From the NCBI RefSeq assembly GCF_965216415.1, contig NZ_CBDCFU010000002.1: a stretch of 64,000 nucleotides of DNA; one strand, given 5' to 3'. Positions 24,633 to 32,949 of the stretch are shown piece after piece (the stretch's first letter is position 1; every line of letters begins with the position of its first letter). This stretch comes from Marivita sp003149565 (GTDB taxonomy: Bacteria > Pseudomonadota > Alphaproteobacteria > Rhodobacterales > Rhodobacteraceae). The translations under genes were made by a program, and so were the position numbers. The notes beneath the pieces were generated by a model that was given only the letters and a program-made list of their open reading frames with translations, was not told the DNA's origin and searched no databases.

Positions 24633-24902
24633 ATGTGCCGTAGGCGGGTAAATGAGACAATTGATGATCAGTGGGTCAGCTGTTTTTCTGTTTCTTGGGC
24701 TTATCCAGAATGGGCGGGCTCCCACGGTTTCTTTCCGTCATGCGGCTCGGATTGGATGGCTGGTTGGTGAACGAGTTGCTGAACTTGTTCATGGCCAAGG
24801 CTGGAGTTCTGGCTTCGGTGGAGTGAATGGCGTGACCGTGCCTGGGACGCATTTGATCCGAGTAAAGCTGGGTCATCCTTCTTTCTTCTGGTGCGCGAAG
24901 AG

Positions 24903-25808
24903 ATGACGGGCGTTTTGCAGGCAACGCAGATAGCCGTCATTGGCCTCGGAGCTATGGGGTACGGCATGGCGCTGTCGTGTCTGCATGCGGGGCATCGTAC
25001 ATGGGGTTTCGATATCAACCCTGATGCCATGAGTAGGTTTCGTGACGACGGTGGAGAGACCGGCGAGATACCGCCTAGCGTCGACATAGTCATGGTCGTG
25101 GTCCTGAACGCCGAACAGACCTGCGATGTGTTGTTTGGGAGTTATGGCCTCGTATCCCGTTTGAAAAGCGGAGCAGTTGTCATCGGTTGCGCGACAGTCG
25201 CGCCCAATTTTGCGCGGGAAATGGAAGCGCGATGTGGTGAGGCTGGCGTACTTTATCTCGATGCGCCGATCTCCGGTGGGGCAGCCAAGGCGGCTCAGGG
25301 CGCTTTGTCAATAATGGCAGCAGGCGTGCCCGCAGCATTCCAAGCGGCAGATCCGGCACTCAAGGCCTGTGCGGAAACTGTCTTTGAACTGGGTGACTGC
25401 GCGGGGCCCGGATCTGCAATGAAGGCAGTGAACCAATTGCTTGCCGGTGTTCATATCGCGACCATGGCAGAAGCTTTGACCTTTGGCATGACGCAGGGCG
25501 TCGCGCCCGAGCAGTTTGTCGAAGTTATCAGCCGCTGCGCTGGTACCAGCTGGATGCTTGAGAACCGCGCACCGCACATCGTCGATGGCGACTATTCACC
25601 GAAGAGCCAGATCAACATCTGGCCAAAGGATCTGGGCATCGTTCTGGATATCGCAAAACAGGCCAGGTTCTCGGCCCCGATTACAGCTGCCGCCTTACAG
25701 CAGTACATGGTGGCCGTGGGGATGGGGCTCGGTCCGGAGGACGATGCCGCGATTGCCAAGGTTTACGCCCGTAATGCCGGTTTGGACCTTCCAGAACGTG
25801 ATCCTTGA
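24903..25808 (+). CDS. ltnD: L-threonate/D-erythronate dehydrogenase-like (beta-hydroxyacid dehydrogenase family)
   Basis: 301 residues of the 6-phosphogluconate/3-hydroxyisobutyrate dehydrogenase superfamily. The NAD-binding motif IAVIGLGAMGYGMALSCLHAG is at the N-terminus. The substrate loop DAPISGGAAKAAQGALSIM is near residue 120, and the catalytic lysine is in GSAMKAVNQLLAG. In known OtnK/OtnC/OtnI loci, LtnD oxidises the sugar acid at C2 to the 2-keto acid. The three Otn genes in this operon support that role. The ATG at 24903 is chosen because the Rossmann motif starts ten residues in; a GTG at 24891 is possible. The stop overlaps no other gene, and the transporter follows after 47 bases. 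Confidence 0.86.
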   Translation: MTGVLQATQIAVIGLGAMGYGMALSCLHAGHRTWGFDINPDAMSRFRDDGGETGEIPPSVDIVMVVVLNAEQTCDVLFGSYGLVSRLKSGAVVIGCATVAPNFAREMEARCGEAGVLYLDAPISGGAAKAAQGALSIMAAGVPAAFQAADPALKACAETVFELGDCAGPGSAMKAVNQLLAGVHIATMAEALTFGMTQGVAPEQFVEVISRCAGTSWMLENRAPHIVDGDYSPKSQINIWPKDLGIVLDIAKQARFSAPITAAALQQYMVAVGMGLGPEDDAAIAKVYARNAGLDLPERDP

Positions 25809-25855
25809 AAATCTGGCAACTGGCAAAGCACACTTTATTCCAAGGGAGGAAAAGA

Positions 25856-26812
25856 ATGAAACTCAAAGCACAAATCGCAGGCGCATGCGCCTTGGTCCTG
25901 TCGTCGGTCTTGCCGGCGGTGGCGCAGGAATTCCCCGAGCGCCCGGTGAATCTGGTGGTGCCATTTAACGCCGGTGGCGGCACGGACTTGCTGGTCCGTG
26001 GGTTTGCTCCGCATTTTGCGGAAGCGCTCGGCGGTGACGTATTCGTGTCGAACATGGCGGGGGGCTCTGGCACGGTCGCGGCTGGCGCATTGGCCGGGCA
26101 AAAGCCAACAGGCTATCAGCTTGGATATTGGTCGGTTACCGTCAGCACGATCCAGCCGCAGATCAAGGATGTCCCGTACGGTATCGACAGCTGGGAACCC
26201 GTGTGCTCGGTCGCGGCATCGCCAACCATGTTGTTCACCAACGCCGGGAACGGAATTGAAACCATCGAACAGGCCAAAGCTGCCATCGAGGCAGAGCCTG
26301 GTAAGTATCTCTTTGGTTCGTCGGGCCCAGGAGCCATGACGCATCTGACCGCTGTCGCAGCCTTTGAGGGCCTGGGTGTTCTGGGCAAGATCAAACACCT
26401 CCCGTTTCAAGGTTCTGGCCCTGCGCTGCAAGCAATGGCGTCAGGCACGATCCAGTTCTTTGGAGATACAGAAATCCTCATGCAGCGTGGTGATTTTACG
26501 CCGCTTGTGATCTTCTCGAATGAACGCTCACCAAACTTCCCGGCCGTGCCAACAGCCGCCGAAGTTGGGATCGCTGCTCCTCTGAATGAACTTTATCTCT
26601 GGGGTGGTCTGTTTGCGCCAGCTGAGACGTCCGACGAAGTCGTCGCCAAGCTTTCGGATGCCTGCGGCACCGCGGTTGCGTCCGACGGGTTTCAATCGTT
26701 TGCAAGCGACACCCAGACGGTTCTCAAATACCGCAACTCCGAAGAATTCGACGCGTTCTTTCGCGCGCAATACGAAGGCAACACCGCGATCATCAAAGCG
26801 GCTGGCCTTTAA
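25856..26812 (+). CDS. Tripartite tricarboxylate transporter substrate-binding protein (TctC/Bug family)
   Basis: 318 residues with a clear signal peptide (cleavage likely after AVA near residue 22) and the Bug opening FPERPVNLVVPFNAGGGTD, where the loop binds a carboxylate. FLFGSSGPGAMTHLTAVAAFE-like wording, seen as KYLFGSSGPGAMTHL, follows. It acts in the periplasm and delivers a carboxylate to TctBA, encoded directly downstream. The ATG at 25856 follows AAGGGAGGAAAAGA, an excellent Shine-Dalgarno sequence; an in-frame start 17 codons earlier is rejected. The operon suggests a C4 sugar acid such as threonate or erythronate as ligand. Confidence 0.92.
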   Translation: MKLKAQIAGACALVLSSVLPAVAQEFPERPVNLVVPFNAGGGTDLLVRGFAPHFAEALGGDVFVSNMAGGSGTVAAGALAGQKPTGYQLGYWSVTVSTIQPQIKDVPYGIDSWEPVCSVAASPTMLFTNAGNGIETIEQAKAAIEAEPGKYLFGSSGPGAMTHLTAVAAFEGLGVLGKIKHLPFQGSGPALQAMASGTIQFFGDTEILMQRGDFTPLVIFSNERSPNFPAVPTAAEVGIAAPLNELYLWGGLFAPAETSDEVVAKLSDACGTAVASDGFQSFASDTQTVLKYRNSEEFDAFFRAQYEGNTAIIKAAGL

Positions 26813-26863
26813 GACAAAACGGGGTGCCGTATCTCGGTACCCCTTTCCCAAAGGGATTTCTGC

Positions 26864-27313
26864 ATGTCTGTGTTGACGGAACGACGGGTGACGTCGCTTG
26901 TTCTTTTGTTGGTGGGGGCAGCTCTGCTGTCACAGACCTTCGGTCAGGCTCATTCAGGCCTTGGGGCTTTCAGCCCGATGTTTTTCCCACGCATCGTTTT
27001 GGGATTCTGGGTGGCTGTCGCGGTTTTGGACATGGTCGCAGAATTGCGAGACCGCAAAGCTGTAACCCAACCTCGTTTATTGCGCGTCACGCTCATCGCG
27101 GTCGCATCACTCGCGTTTCTTTTGTCCATCACGCGCGTTGGGTTTTTCCTCGCAGCTGTGCCATTTGCGTTGGTCGCGCTCGTGACCCTTGGGGTGCGAA
27201 ACCCTGTGTCAGTTGCAGGTGTCGCAATTGGCGTTCCCGCCGCGCTGGTCGCCCTGTTCAACCATATTCTGACATTACCTTTACCCACCTCGCCATTTGT
27301 CTGGTGGTTCTGA
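26864..27313 (+). CDS. Tripartite tricarboxylate transporter small membrane subunit (TctB)
   Basis: 149 residues with four hydrophobic segments: about 10-27, 43-60, 74-90 and 95-128. The PMFFPRIVLGFWVAVAVLDM stretch is typical of the poorly conserved TctB family. It sits between the TctC and TctA genes in the usual CBA order, nine bases before TctA. It forms the transmembrane unit of the carboxylate transporter with TctA in the inner membrane. Confidence 0.9.
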   Translation: MSVLTERRVTSLVLLLVGAALLSQTFGQAHSGLGAFSPMFFPRIVLGFWVAVAVLDMVAELRDRKAVTQPRLLRVTLIAVASLAFLLSITRVGFFLAAVPFALVALVTLGVRNPVSVAGVAIGVPAALVALFNHILTLPLPTSPFVWWF

Positions 27314-27322
27314 GGACATATC

Positions 27323-28816
27323 ATGATTGAATTGCTTCCTCAGGCAGCTTCGCTGATCTTCACGATTGAAGGCATTGGAGTTTTGGTGCTTGGGACAATG
27401 CTTGGCATCATCCTTGGCGCGCTGCCCGGAATTGGATCGACGGTCGCTGTTGCGATGATCCTGCCATTTACACTGACAATGAGCCAGGCTCCGGCCATCC
27501 TGCTTCTGCTCGCAGTCTATGCAGGATCGGTCTATGGCGGTTCGTTATCTGCCATTCTGATAAACACACCTGGTACGCCACAATCGGCGGCAACGTGCCT
27601 TGATGGATACCCAATGGCGCAGCGCGGAGAAGCGGGATTGGCCTTGGGCTGGAGCACCGTTGCCTCTACGATCGGTGGGCTGACGTCGGCTATTGTCCTG
27701 CTTTTGGCAGCGCCGCAGTTGGCCGCTTTAGCCTTAAACTTCGGGCCGATTGAAACCTTTGCGCTTATTCTCCTAGGTCTGACTTGTATCGTCTCCGTAT
27801 CCGAGGGATCATTGGTAAAGGGGCTCCTTGCTGGCGGCATCGGACTGTTCCTCGGTTGTGTGGGTGGCGATCCAATCACGGGCGAGGCGCGGTTTACGTT
27901 TGGCCAATTTCAATTGATTTCCGGCTTTAATCTGTTGGCGGTGGTGATTGGCGTCTTCGCATTGTCCGAAGTATTGATCCGTGCGGCGAGCCGCGATGAA
28001 GCAGATCATGGGCTGGTTTCGTTTTCGGGGATCGTGCTTCCGCCGCTAGCCGCTTGGCGCGGTCGTGTTAAAGGGCTGATCAAGTCAGTCGCCATTGGAA
28101 ACGGGATAGGGATCTTGCCTGGCACCGGGGCAGCAACCGCCGCTTTCATTTCTTACGCCGAGGCCCAGCGGTCATCGCCCAACCGCAAGAATTTTGGCAA
28201 AGGTGAACCGGATGGCCTTATCGCATCGGAATCTGCGAACAACGCTGTGACGGGGGGGGCACTCGTTCCGACAATGGCGCTTGGTATTCCCGGAGATGCA
28301 ATTACAGCCGTCATGCTCGCGACGCTAACTTTGCATGGTGTCACGCCGGGTATCCGGCTGATGGCAGATAATCCGGTTTTGATTGCGGCGATCTTTTCAG
28401 GCTTTTTTGTCATCAACCTTATGCTGTTGCCGATGGGGATGCTTGTTGCCAAGGGGGCAGCCCCTCTGCTGCGCCTCCGCGAAGGGTACATGCTTGTGCT
28501 GATCGTTCTGCTTTGCGCCGTTGGTGTCTATTTCGTCCGCGGAAACCCATTCGATCTGTTGGTAATGGGGGGCGCAGGCATTGTCGGGTTCGTCCTGCGC
28601 CGACAGGGTATGCCAATGGCGCCGCTCGTGATCGGAATGGTTCTTGGCCCAACGCTTGAGATAAGTCTGCGCCAGGGGCTTATCATTACCGATGGCAGCT
28701 TTGGCGCTTTTTTCAGCGGTCATCCGATTGCGGTTGTACTGATGGCACTGGCCATCGGGATGCTGTCATTGCCGCTGGTCGGGGCATGGCGGAAAAGGTA
28801 TGTGGCAACCGAGTGA
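27323..28816 (+). CDS. Tripartite tricarboxylate transporter large membrane subunit (TctA)
   Basis: 497 residues with about eleven or twelve membrane segments. The TctA signatures are present: GTMLGIILGALPGIGSTVAV, YAGSVYGGSLSAILINTPGT and the later NGIGILPGTGAATAAFISYAE with GALVPTMALGIPGDAITAVM. These form the two symmetrical halves of the proton- or sodium-driven carboxylate importer. Length and order are normal. The kinase gene follows 28 bases downstream. Use of a Tct transporter for a four-carbon sugar acid is a prediction from the operon. Confidence 0.95.
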   Translation: MIELLPQAASLIFTIEGIGVLVLGTMLGIILGALPGIGSTVAVAMILPFTLTMSQAPAILLLLAVYAGSVYGGSLSAILINTPGTPQSAATCLDGYPMAQRGEAGLALGWSTVASTIGGLTSAIVLLLAAPQLAALALNFGPIETFALILLGLTCIVSVSEGSLVKGLLAGGIGLFLGCVGGDPITGEARFTFGQFQLISGFNLLAVVIGVFALSEVLIRAASRDEADHGLVSFSGIVLPPLAAWRGRVKGLIKSVAIGNGIGILPGTGAATAAFISYAEAQRSSPNRKNFGKGEPDGLIASESANNAVTGGALVPTMALGIPGDAITAVMLATLTLHGVTPGIRLMADNPVLIAAIFSGFFVINLMLLPMGMLVAKGAAPLLRLREGYMLVLIVLLCAVGVYFVRGNPFDLLVMGGAGIVGFVLRRQGMPMAPLVIGMVLGPTLEISLRQGLIITDGSFGAFFSGHPIAVVLMALAIGMLSLPLVGAWRKRYVATE

Positions 28817-28844
28817 GAGACGCGCTGGCAAACAGGAGGACTGC

Positions 28845-30107
28845 ATGAAGACGTATCTTGGATGCATCGCTGACGATTTCACAGGAGCAACCGATCTGGC
28901 GGGCTTGCTAGCGCGGTCTGGTTTCCCAGTGGCACTGCGCATCGGAGTTCCTTCCGAACCGCCCAAAGACCCAGCTCCTTTCGAGGTTGTCGCGCTCAAA
29001 TGCCGTACCGCTCCAGTACAAGATGCTGTGACTGAATGCCTTGCTGCCTTGGAGTGGCTGCGGAGCGCCGGGGCTGAACGTTTCTTCTGGAAGTACTGTT
29101 CGACTTTCGACTCGACGCCAGAGGGCAATATCGGGCCGGTTGCCGAGGCGTTGATGTCTGAACTCGGAACGGATCAGACGATCTACTGCCCCGCATTCCC
29201 GGAGAACGGGCGGGCGATTTTCATGGGAAACCTGTTTGTCGGTCGTCAACCCTTGGCCGAAAGCCCGATGAAAGACCATCCTCTGACACCCATGCGGGAT
29301 TCGAACCTGATGCGTTTGCTGGAGCCACAGGTTTCCAAGAAGGTTGGTCTTGCTGACAGATTGGCGGTTGCTCAGGGCGCAGACGTGCTGCGCGCCGAAT
29401 TGGCGGTTCTGAAATCCGAGGGCATTGCCCATGTTGTGGTAGACGCCGTTGCAAACAGCGATCTCGAGATCATCGCTGATGCGTGTCGCGATATGCCTCT
29501 CATGACCGGTGGTAGCGCTGTCGCGATGCCGCTTCCGGCGCTTTATGTTGCCGAGGGCACGCTGCCCGTCGCACAGAGCGTTGATGCTATCGCGGACCTT
29601 TCGAAGTCCTCAGTGATCCTTTCCGGCAGTTGTTCGGCGATGACGAATGCCCAGGTTGCAGCGTACCAAAGAACCGGAGCTCCCAGTTTCAGGCTTGATC
29701 CGCGTGACCTGGCCCTTTCGGGTACGCAAGCCATGCTTGAGTGGCTCGAAAAGCAGGATCTCAACAAGGCTCCTTTGATTTACGCGACTGCCGATCCCGA
29801 AACTGTACGTGATGCACAACAGGAACTGGGGCGTGCTCGCGCCGGTGAGTTGGTCGAACGCGCATTGGCCGATTGTGCTGTCGCCGCCAGAGACGCTGGG
29901 GCGCGGCGGATTGTGGTGGCGGGTGGTGAAACCTCGGGCGCTGTGACACAAGCGCTCGGTGTAACGCGGCTTGATATCGGGCAAGAAATCGCGCCGGGCG
30001 TGCCTTGGACGTTCTGTACCAGCGACCGCCACCGTCTCGCACTCACGCTGAAGTCAGGCAATTTCGGTGCAGAAAGCTTTTTCTCAGACGCGCTGGAGAG
30101 CCTATGA
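28845..30107 (+). CDS. otnK: Four-carbon acid sugar kinase (OtnK/DUF1537 family)
   Basis: 420 residues of the DUF1537 family, shown in other bacteria to phosphorylate 3-oxo-tetronates. The N-terminal domain begins YLGCIADDFTGATDLAGLLA and contains FFWKYCSTFDSTPEGNIGP and YCPAFPENGRAIFMGNLFV. The C-terminal nucleotide-binding domain has VILSGSCSAMTNAQVAAY and RIVVAGGETSGAVTQALG. The ATG at 28845 follows AGGAGGA. The stop overlaps the aldolase start (ATGA at 30104-30107). It should convert 3-oxo-threonate or 3-oxo-erythronate to the 4-phosphate for decarboxylation by the next enzyme. Confidence 0.93.
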   Translation: MKTYLGCIADDFTGATDLAGLLARSGFPVALRIGVPSEPPKDPAPFEVVALKCRTAPVQDAVTECLAALEWLRSAGAERFFWKYCSTFDSTPEGNIGPVAEALMSELGTDQTIYCPAFPENGRAIFMGNLFVGRQPLAESPMKDHPLTPMRDSNLMRLLEPQVSKKVGLADRLAVAQGADVLRAELAVLKSEGIAHVVVDAVANSDLEIIADACRDMPLMTGGSAVAMPLPALYVAEGTLPVAQSVDAIADLSKSSVILSGSCSAMTNAQVAAYQRTGAPSFRLDPRDLALSGTQAMLEWLEKQDLNKAPLIYATADPETVRDAQQELGRARAGELVERALADCAVAARDAGARRIVVAGGETSGAVTQALGVTRLDIGQEIAPGVPWTFCTSDRHRLALTLKSGNFGAESFFSDALESL

Positions 30108-30754
30108 GCGCCGACGCCACTTTGCGCGAACAAATTTGCTTGCTGGCGAAATCGCTTTTCGAGCGCGGTCTCACGCACGGCAGTACGGGAAATATTTCTG
30201 CTCGAACGCCGGATGGCGGGTTGCTCGTGTCACCAACTGGAACAAGTTTTGGCCGGCTTGATCCCGCCCGGCTCAGTCACTATGCTGCAGATGGCCAGTT
30301 CATTGATGGTGATCATCCAACAAAAGAAATGCCTTTGCACACAGCATTTTACGAAACGCGAAGCACGGCGGGTGCCGTAGTGCATCTGCACTCTTGTCAT
30401 TCAGTCGCGTTGTCAATGATGCCGGGTGTCGATCCGGACAATTTTCTTCCGCCGCTCACCCCTTATGGGATCATGAAGCTGGGCCGTGTGAAATTGCTTC
30501 CGTTCTTTCTACCGGGCGATCCAGCGATGGGCGCGGCGGTGCGCGGTCTGGCTGGTAAACGCTCCGCTGTCATGTTGGCCAATCATGGTCCGGTCGTTGC
30601 CGGAAAAGATGTCGAAGCCGCATGCAATGCGATTGAGGAACTCGAAGACACAGCTCGACTTGCGATGATGACGCGCGGGCTGAACCCCCGCATGTTGACT
30701 GACGCCGAACAAGAGGCGGTGATCACAAAATTTGATGTAGAGTGGGACAAATGA
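30104..30754 (+). CDS. otnC: 3-oxo-tetronate 4-phosphate decarboxylase (class II aldolase/adducin family)
   Basis: 216 residues with the class II aldolase zinc site: HLHSCHSVALS near residue 90 and ANHGPVVAG near residue 153. The substrate-loop motifs GLTHGSTGNISAR and LLVSPTGTSFG are also present. In the Otn pathway this enzyme decarboxylates 3-oxo-tetronate 4-phosphate to dihydroxyacetone phosphate. A fuculose-phosphate or ribulose-phosphate aldolase reading is possible by family, but the OtnK partner makes OtnC the best call. The start overlaps the kinase stop and the stop overlaps the next ATG, so the three catabolic enzymes are tightly coupled. Confidence 0.92.
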   Translation: MSADATLREQICLLAKSLFERGLTHGSTGNISARTPDGGLLVSPTGTSFGRLDPARLSHYAADGQFIDGDHPTKEMPLHTAFYETRSTAGAVVHLHSCHSVALSMMPGVDPDNFLPPLTPYGIMKLGRVKLLPFFLPGDPAMGAAVRGLAGKRSAVMLANHGPVVAGKDVEAACNAIEELEDTARLAMMTRGLNPRMLTDAEQEAVITKFDVEWDK

Positions 30755-31512
30755 AATTTTCGGCAAACCTTGGGTTCCTCTGGTCTCTCATGGCGCTTCC
30801 CGACGCGATCCGGGAAGCTAAAGCTGCTGGCTTTGATGCTGTCGAATGCCATTGGCCGTATGAGACACCTGCGGGCGAGGTGAAAAACGCCTTGGACGAA
30901 ACCGGTCTGCCTATGCTCGGTTTGAACACCGTCAGGGGCAGGCCCGGCGAAAATGGCCTCTCTGCTCTGCCGGGTCGCGAGTCAGAGGCACGGGCTGCCA
31001 TTGATCAGGCAATTGAATATGCAAGCACAACCGGTACCAGAGCCATCCACGTTATGGCGGGCTTTGCAGAAGGGCCTGAAGCCCACGCCACATTTGTCGA
31101 AAATCTGAAATATGCGCGCCAAGCAGCTCCGTCGGACATCATGCTCCTGATTGAACCGCTGAACCGCCATGATGCACCAAATTATTTTCTAAAAACCACG
31201 CAGCAGGCAGCCGACATTTTGGCTGAACTTGATCAGACTGGCGTAAAGCTCATGTTCGATTGCTACCATGTTGGTAGAACTGAAGGCGATATTGTCACAC
31301 GATTCCGCGCGCTCCGTCCGATTATTGGCCACATCCAATTCGCCTCGGTGCCTGATCGGGGCGCTCCAGATCAGGGAGAGGTCAATTATGGCTTTGTGTT
31401 GAGTGAAATCGTCCGCTCTGGATGGACTCGGCCACTGGGCGCTGAGTACAAACCCAAAGCAGCAACCAGTGACAGTCTCGGCTGGTTAAAGACATACCGA
31501 GGTATTCATTAA
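30751..31512 (+). CDS. otnI: 2-oxo-tetronate isomerase (hydroxypyruvate isomerase family)
   Basis: 253 residues forming a TIM-barrel sugar isomerase of the Hyi/OtnI group. Visible are KFSANLGFLWSLM at the N-terminus, HVMAGFAEGPEA, LLIEPLNRHDAPNYFL with a metal-binding glutamate, LMFDCYHVGRTEGD, HIQFASVPDRGAPDQGEVNY and the closing GAEYKP with another metal-binding glutamate. OtnI converts 2-oxo-tetronate to 3-oxo-tetronate, the substrate of OtnK. The ATG at 30751 overlaps the otnC stop and is preferred to a GTG three codons earlier. It is the last gene of the operon. Confidence 0.92.
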   Translation: MKFSANLGFLWSLMALPDAIREAKAAGFDAVECHWPYETPAGEVKNALDETGLPMLGLNTVRGRPGENGLSALPGRESEARAAIDQAIEYASTTGTRAIHVMAGFAEGPEAHATFVENLKYARQAAPSDIMLLIEPLNRHDAPNYFLKTTQQAADILAELDQTGVKLMFDCYHVGRTEGDIVTRFRALRPIIGHIQFASVPDRGAPDQGEVNYGFVLSEIVRSGWTRPLGAEYKPKAATSDSLGWLKTYRGIH

Positions 31513-31590
31513 ATCGGCCTGATCCCGGTCCGTGAGCAAGCAAATTGATCTGCGGCTCCAGGCTCGCCTCGAAAGCTGAGTTTGCTCAGA

Positions 31591-31615
31591 TGGCCAATAT
31601 TCAGGTGGCCAATAT
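31591..31615. repeat. Short tandem-like direct repeat between convergent genes
   Basis: TGGCCAATAT occurs at 31591-31600 and again at 31606-31615, a 15-base period, just before the stop of the M20 gene on the minus strand. No function is apparent and no terminator hairpin is visible here. Confidence 0.5.
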
Positions 31616-31621
31616 AATGTG

Positions 31622-32896
31622 TCAGGGTAGCAAAAGGGTTTCAAGGCTGCGGCCCATGACCTTAGCGCTGTCGAGCATATCGGTTATCCCGACCCACTCA
31701 TCTGGTTTATGCGCCAGTTCCAGAACGCCTGGCCCGTAGGCTATGCAATTCTTCAATTTTCCGATCCGATCAATGTGCTTCTGATCGTAGCTGCCAGGCG
31801 AAGCGACGTAGGTTGGATCCTGTCCAAGCACGTCCCGGATCGCCTCATGCACATTGGTGACAATCGGTGCGGCTTTGTCTGTCATCGACGGGATGACGCG
31901 GTTTATCTCTCTGATCTCGTAGTCGAAATTTGGTCGACGAGCCTTCAGATCGTCAAGCAGGTCTATCACCTCCTGTCGGACGGCTTCGATGGGTTCCTCC
32001 ATCAGAAAGCGTCGGTCGATCACAATGCGGCAGCTGTCGGGCACGCAATGGGCGGGCAGGCCTGTATAGTCGCTCGCCTGTTCCGGCTGGCCACCATGAA
32101 TAGAGTTGATGTTCATTGTGGATTGCCGCGCGCCTTCCGGTACAACTGGCATCTCTGTCCAGCGCGCGGCCATCGCGGGATAGAGCGTTTCTTCGAAGGC
32201 GTGCAGCACGGCACCCATGTGCCTCACCGCGCAGTCGCCTAGGAACGGCATTGAGCCATGCGCGATCTCACCTTTCGTTTCGATCTCAGCCCACCATCCG
32301 CCGCGATGACCAAGGCAGATGCGGTCTTTGTTGAGCGGTTCGGGAATGATCACGTGTTGCACACGGTCTGGATCGAACCAGCCCTTTTCTGCAAGATAAG
32401 CAACGCCACCGTAGCCGCCGGATTCTTCATCCGCTGTGCCGCTGATCTCAATAGCACCGCAATATTCTGGGTATTCCGAAATGAATGCTTCTGCGGCAAG
32501 GATAGATGCCGCCAAACCACCTTTCATATCGCAAGCGCCACGACCATAGACCTTATCGCCGTCGATCTCTCCGCCGAAAGGATCCCGGGTCCATCCTTGG
32601 CCGACTTCCACGACATCGGTATGAGAGTTGAAGTGGACGCAGTCGCCGGGGGCGGTACCTTCATGCCGCGCGACAAGGTTCCAGCGCGGGTAACGATCGC
32701 TATCCCCGGGCGCACCTTCAGCTCGCACCCATGTCGTTTCAAAGCCGGAGCGCGACAGCCGCGTATCAAGGAAGTCACAAATTGCGGCATAGTTCTCGCC
32801 GGGCGGATTCAATGTGGGAATGCGGATGAGGTCCTGCGTCAATGCGATGAGATCATCTCTCGCATCGTCAATTCTTTGAAACAGCCTATCGCCCAT
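31622..32896 (-). CDS. M20-family deacylase (ArgE/DapE-like)
   Basis: 424 residues of the zinc-dependent M20 amidohydrolase family. The metal and catalytic motifs are intact: FNSHTDVVEVG, with the first zinc histidine and the conserved Asp; VYGRGACDMKGGLAAS, with the bridging Asp; and GTADEESGGYGG, with the catalytic Glu and metal Glu. The lid domain and a late EWVGITDML complete the fold, though the final histidine motif is less typical (GVLELAHKPDEW). Acetylornithine deacetylase or succinyl-diaminopimelate desuccinylase is the usual automatic label, but the substrate is uncertain because no arginine or lysine genes are near. It stands alone, converging on the sugar-acid operon. Confidence 0.88.
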   Translation of the reverse strand: MGDRLFQRIDDARDDLIALTQDLIRIPTLNPPGENYAAICDFLDTRLSRSGFETTWVRAEGAPGDSDRYPRWNLVARHEGTAPGDCVHFNSHTDVVEVGQGWTRDPFGGEIDGDKVYGRGACDMKGGLAASILAAEAFISEYPEYCGAIEISGTADEESGGYGGVAYLAEKGWFDPDRVQHVIIPEPLNKDRICLGHRGGWWAEIETKGEIAHGSMPFLGDCAVRHMGAVLHAFEETLYPAMAARWTEMPVVPEGARQSTMNINSIHGGQPEQASDYTGLPAHCVPDSCRIVIDRRFLMEEPIEAVRQEVIDLLDDLKARRPNFDYEIREINRVIPSMTDKAAPIVTNVHEAIRDVLGQDPTYVASPGSYDQKHIDRIGKLKNCIAYGPGVLELAHKPDEWVGITDMLDSAKVMGRSLETLLLP

Positions 32897-32949
32897 ATCT
32901 CACCTCGCGTTTCTGACGAGTGTTGCGGGTGCCGCGCGCCTTGGCAAGT

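Larger units (their letters stand above)
24519..24902. other. Intergenic control region of the sugar-acid operon
   Basis: 384 bases between the repressor and the dehydrogenase. The repressor-proximal third holds the promoter and both operators. The remainder (24633-24902) is an untranslated leader in which I see no further palindrome or riboswitch. An open frame of 84 codons at 24652-24906 has no recognisable domain and is not supported as a gene. Confidence 0.6.

Noticed and set aside
24652..24906. An 84-codon open frame in the leader of the sugar-acid operon.
   Set aside because: It has no recognisable domain, no good Shine-Dalgarno sequence and overlaps the dehydrogenase start.
31591..31615. 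Two copies of a 10-mer as the start of a repeat array.
   Set aside because: Only two copies exist and there is no spacer regularity beyond them, so it is not a CRISPR or larger repeat.
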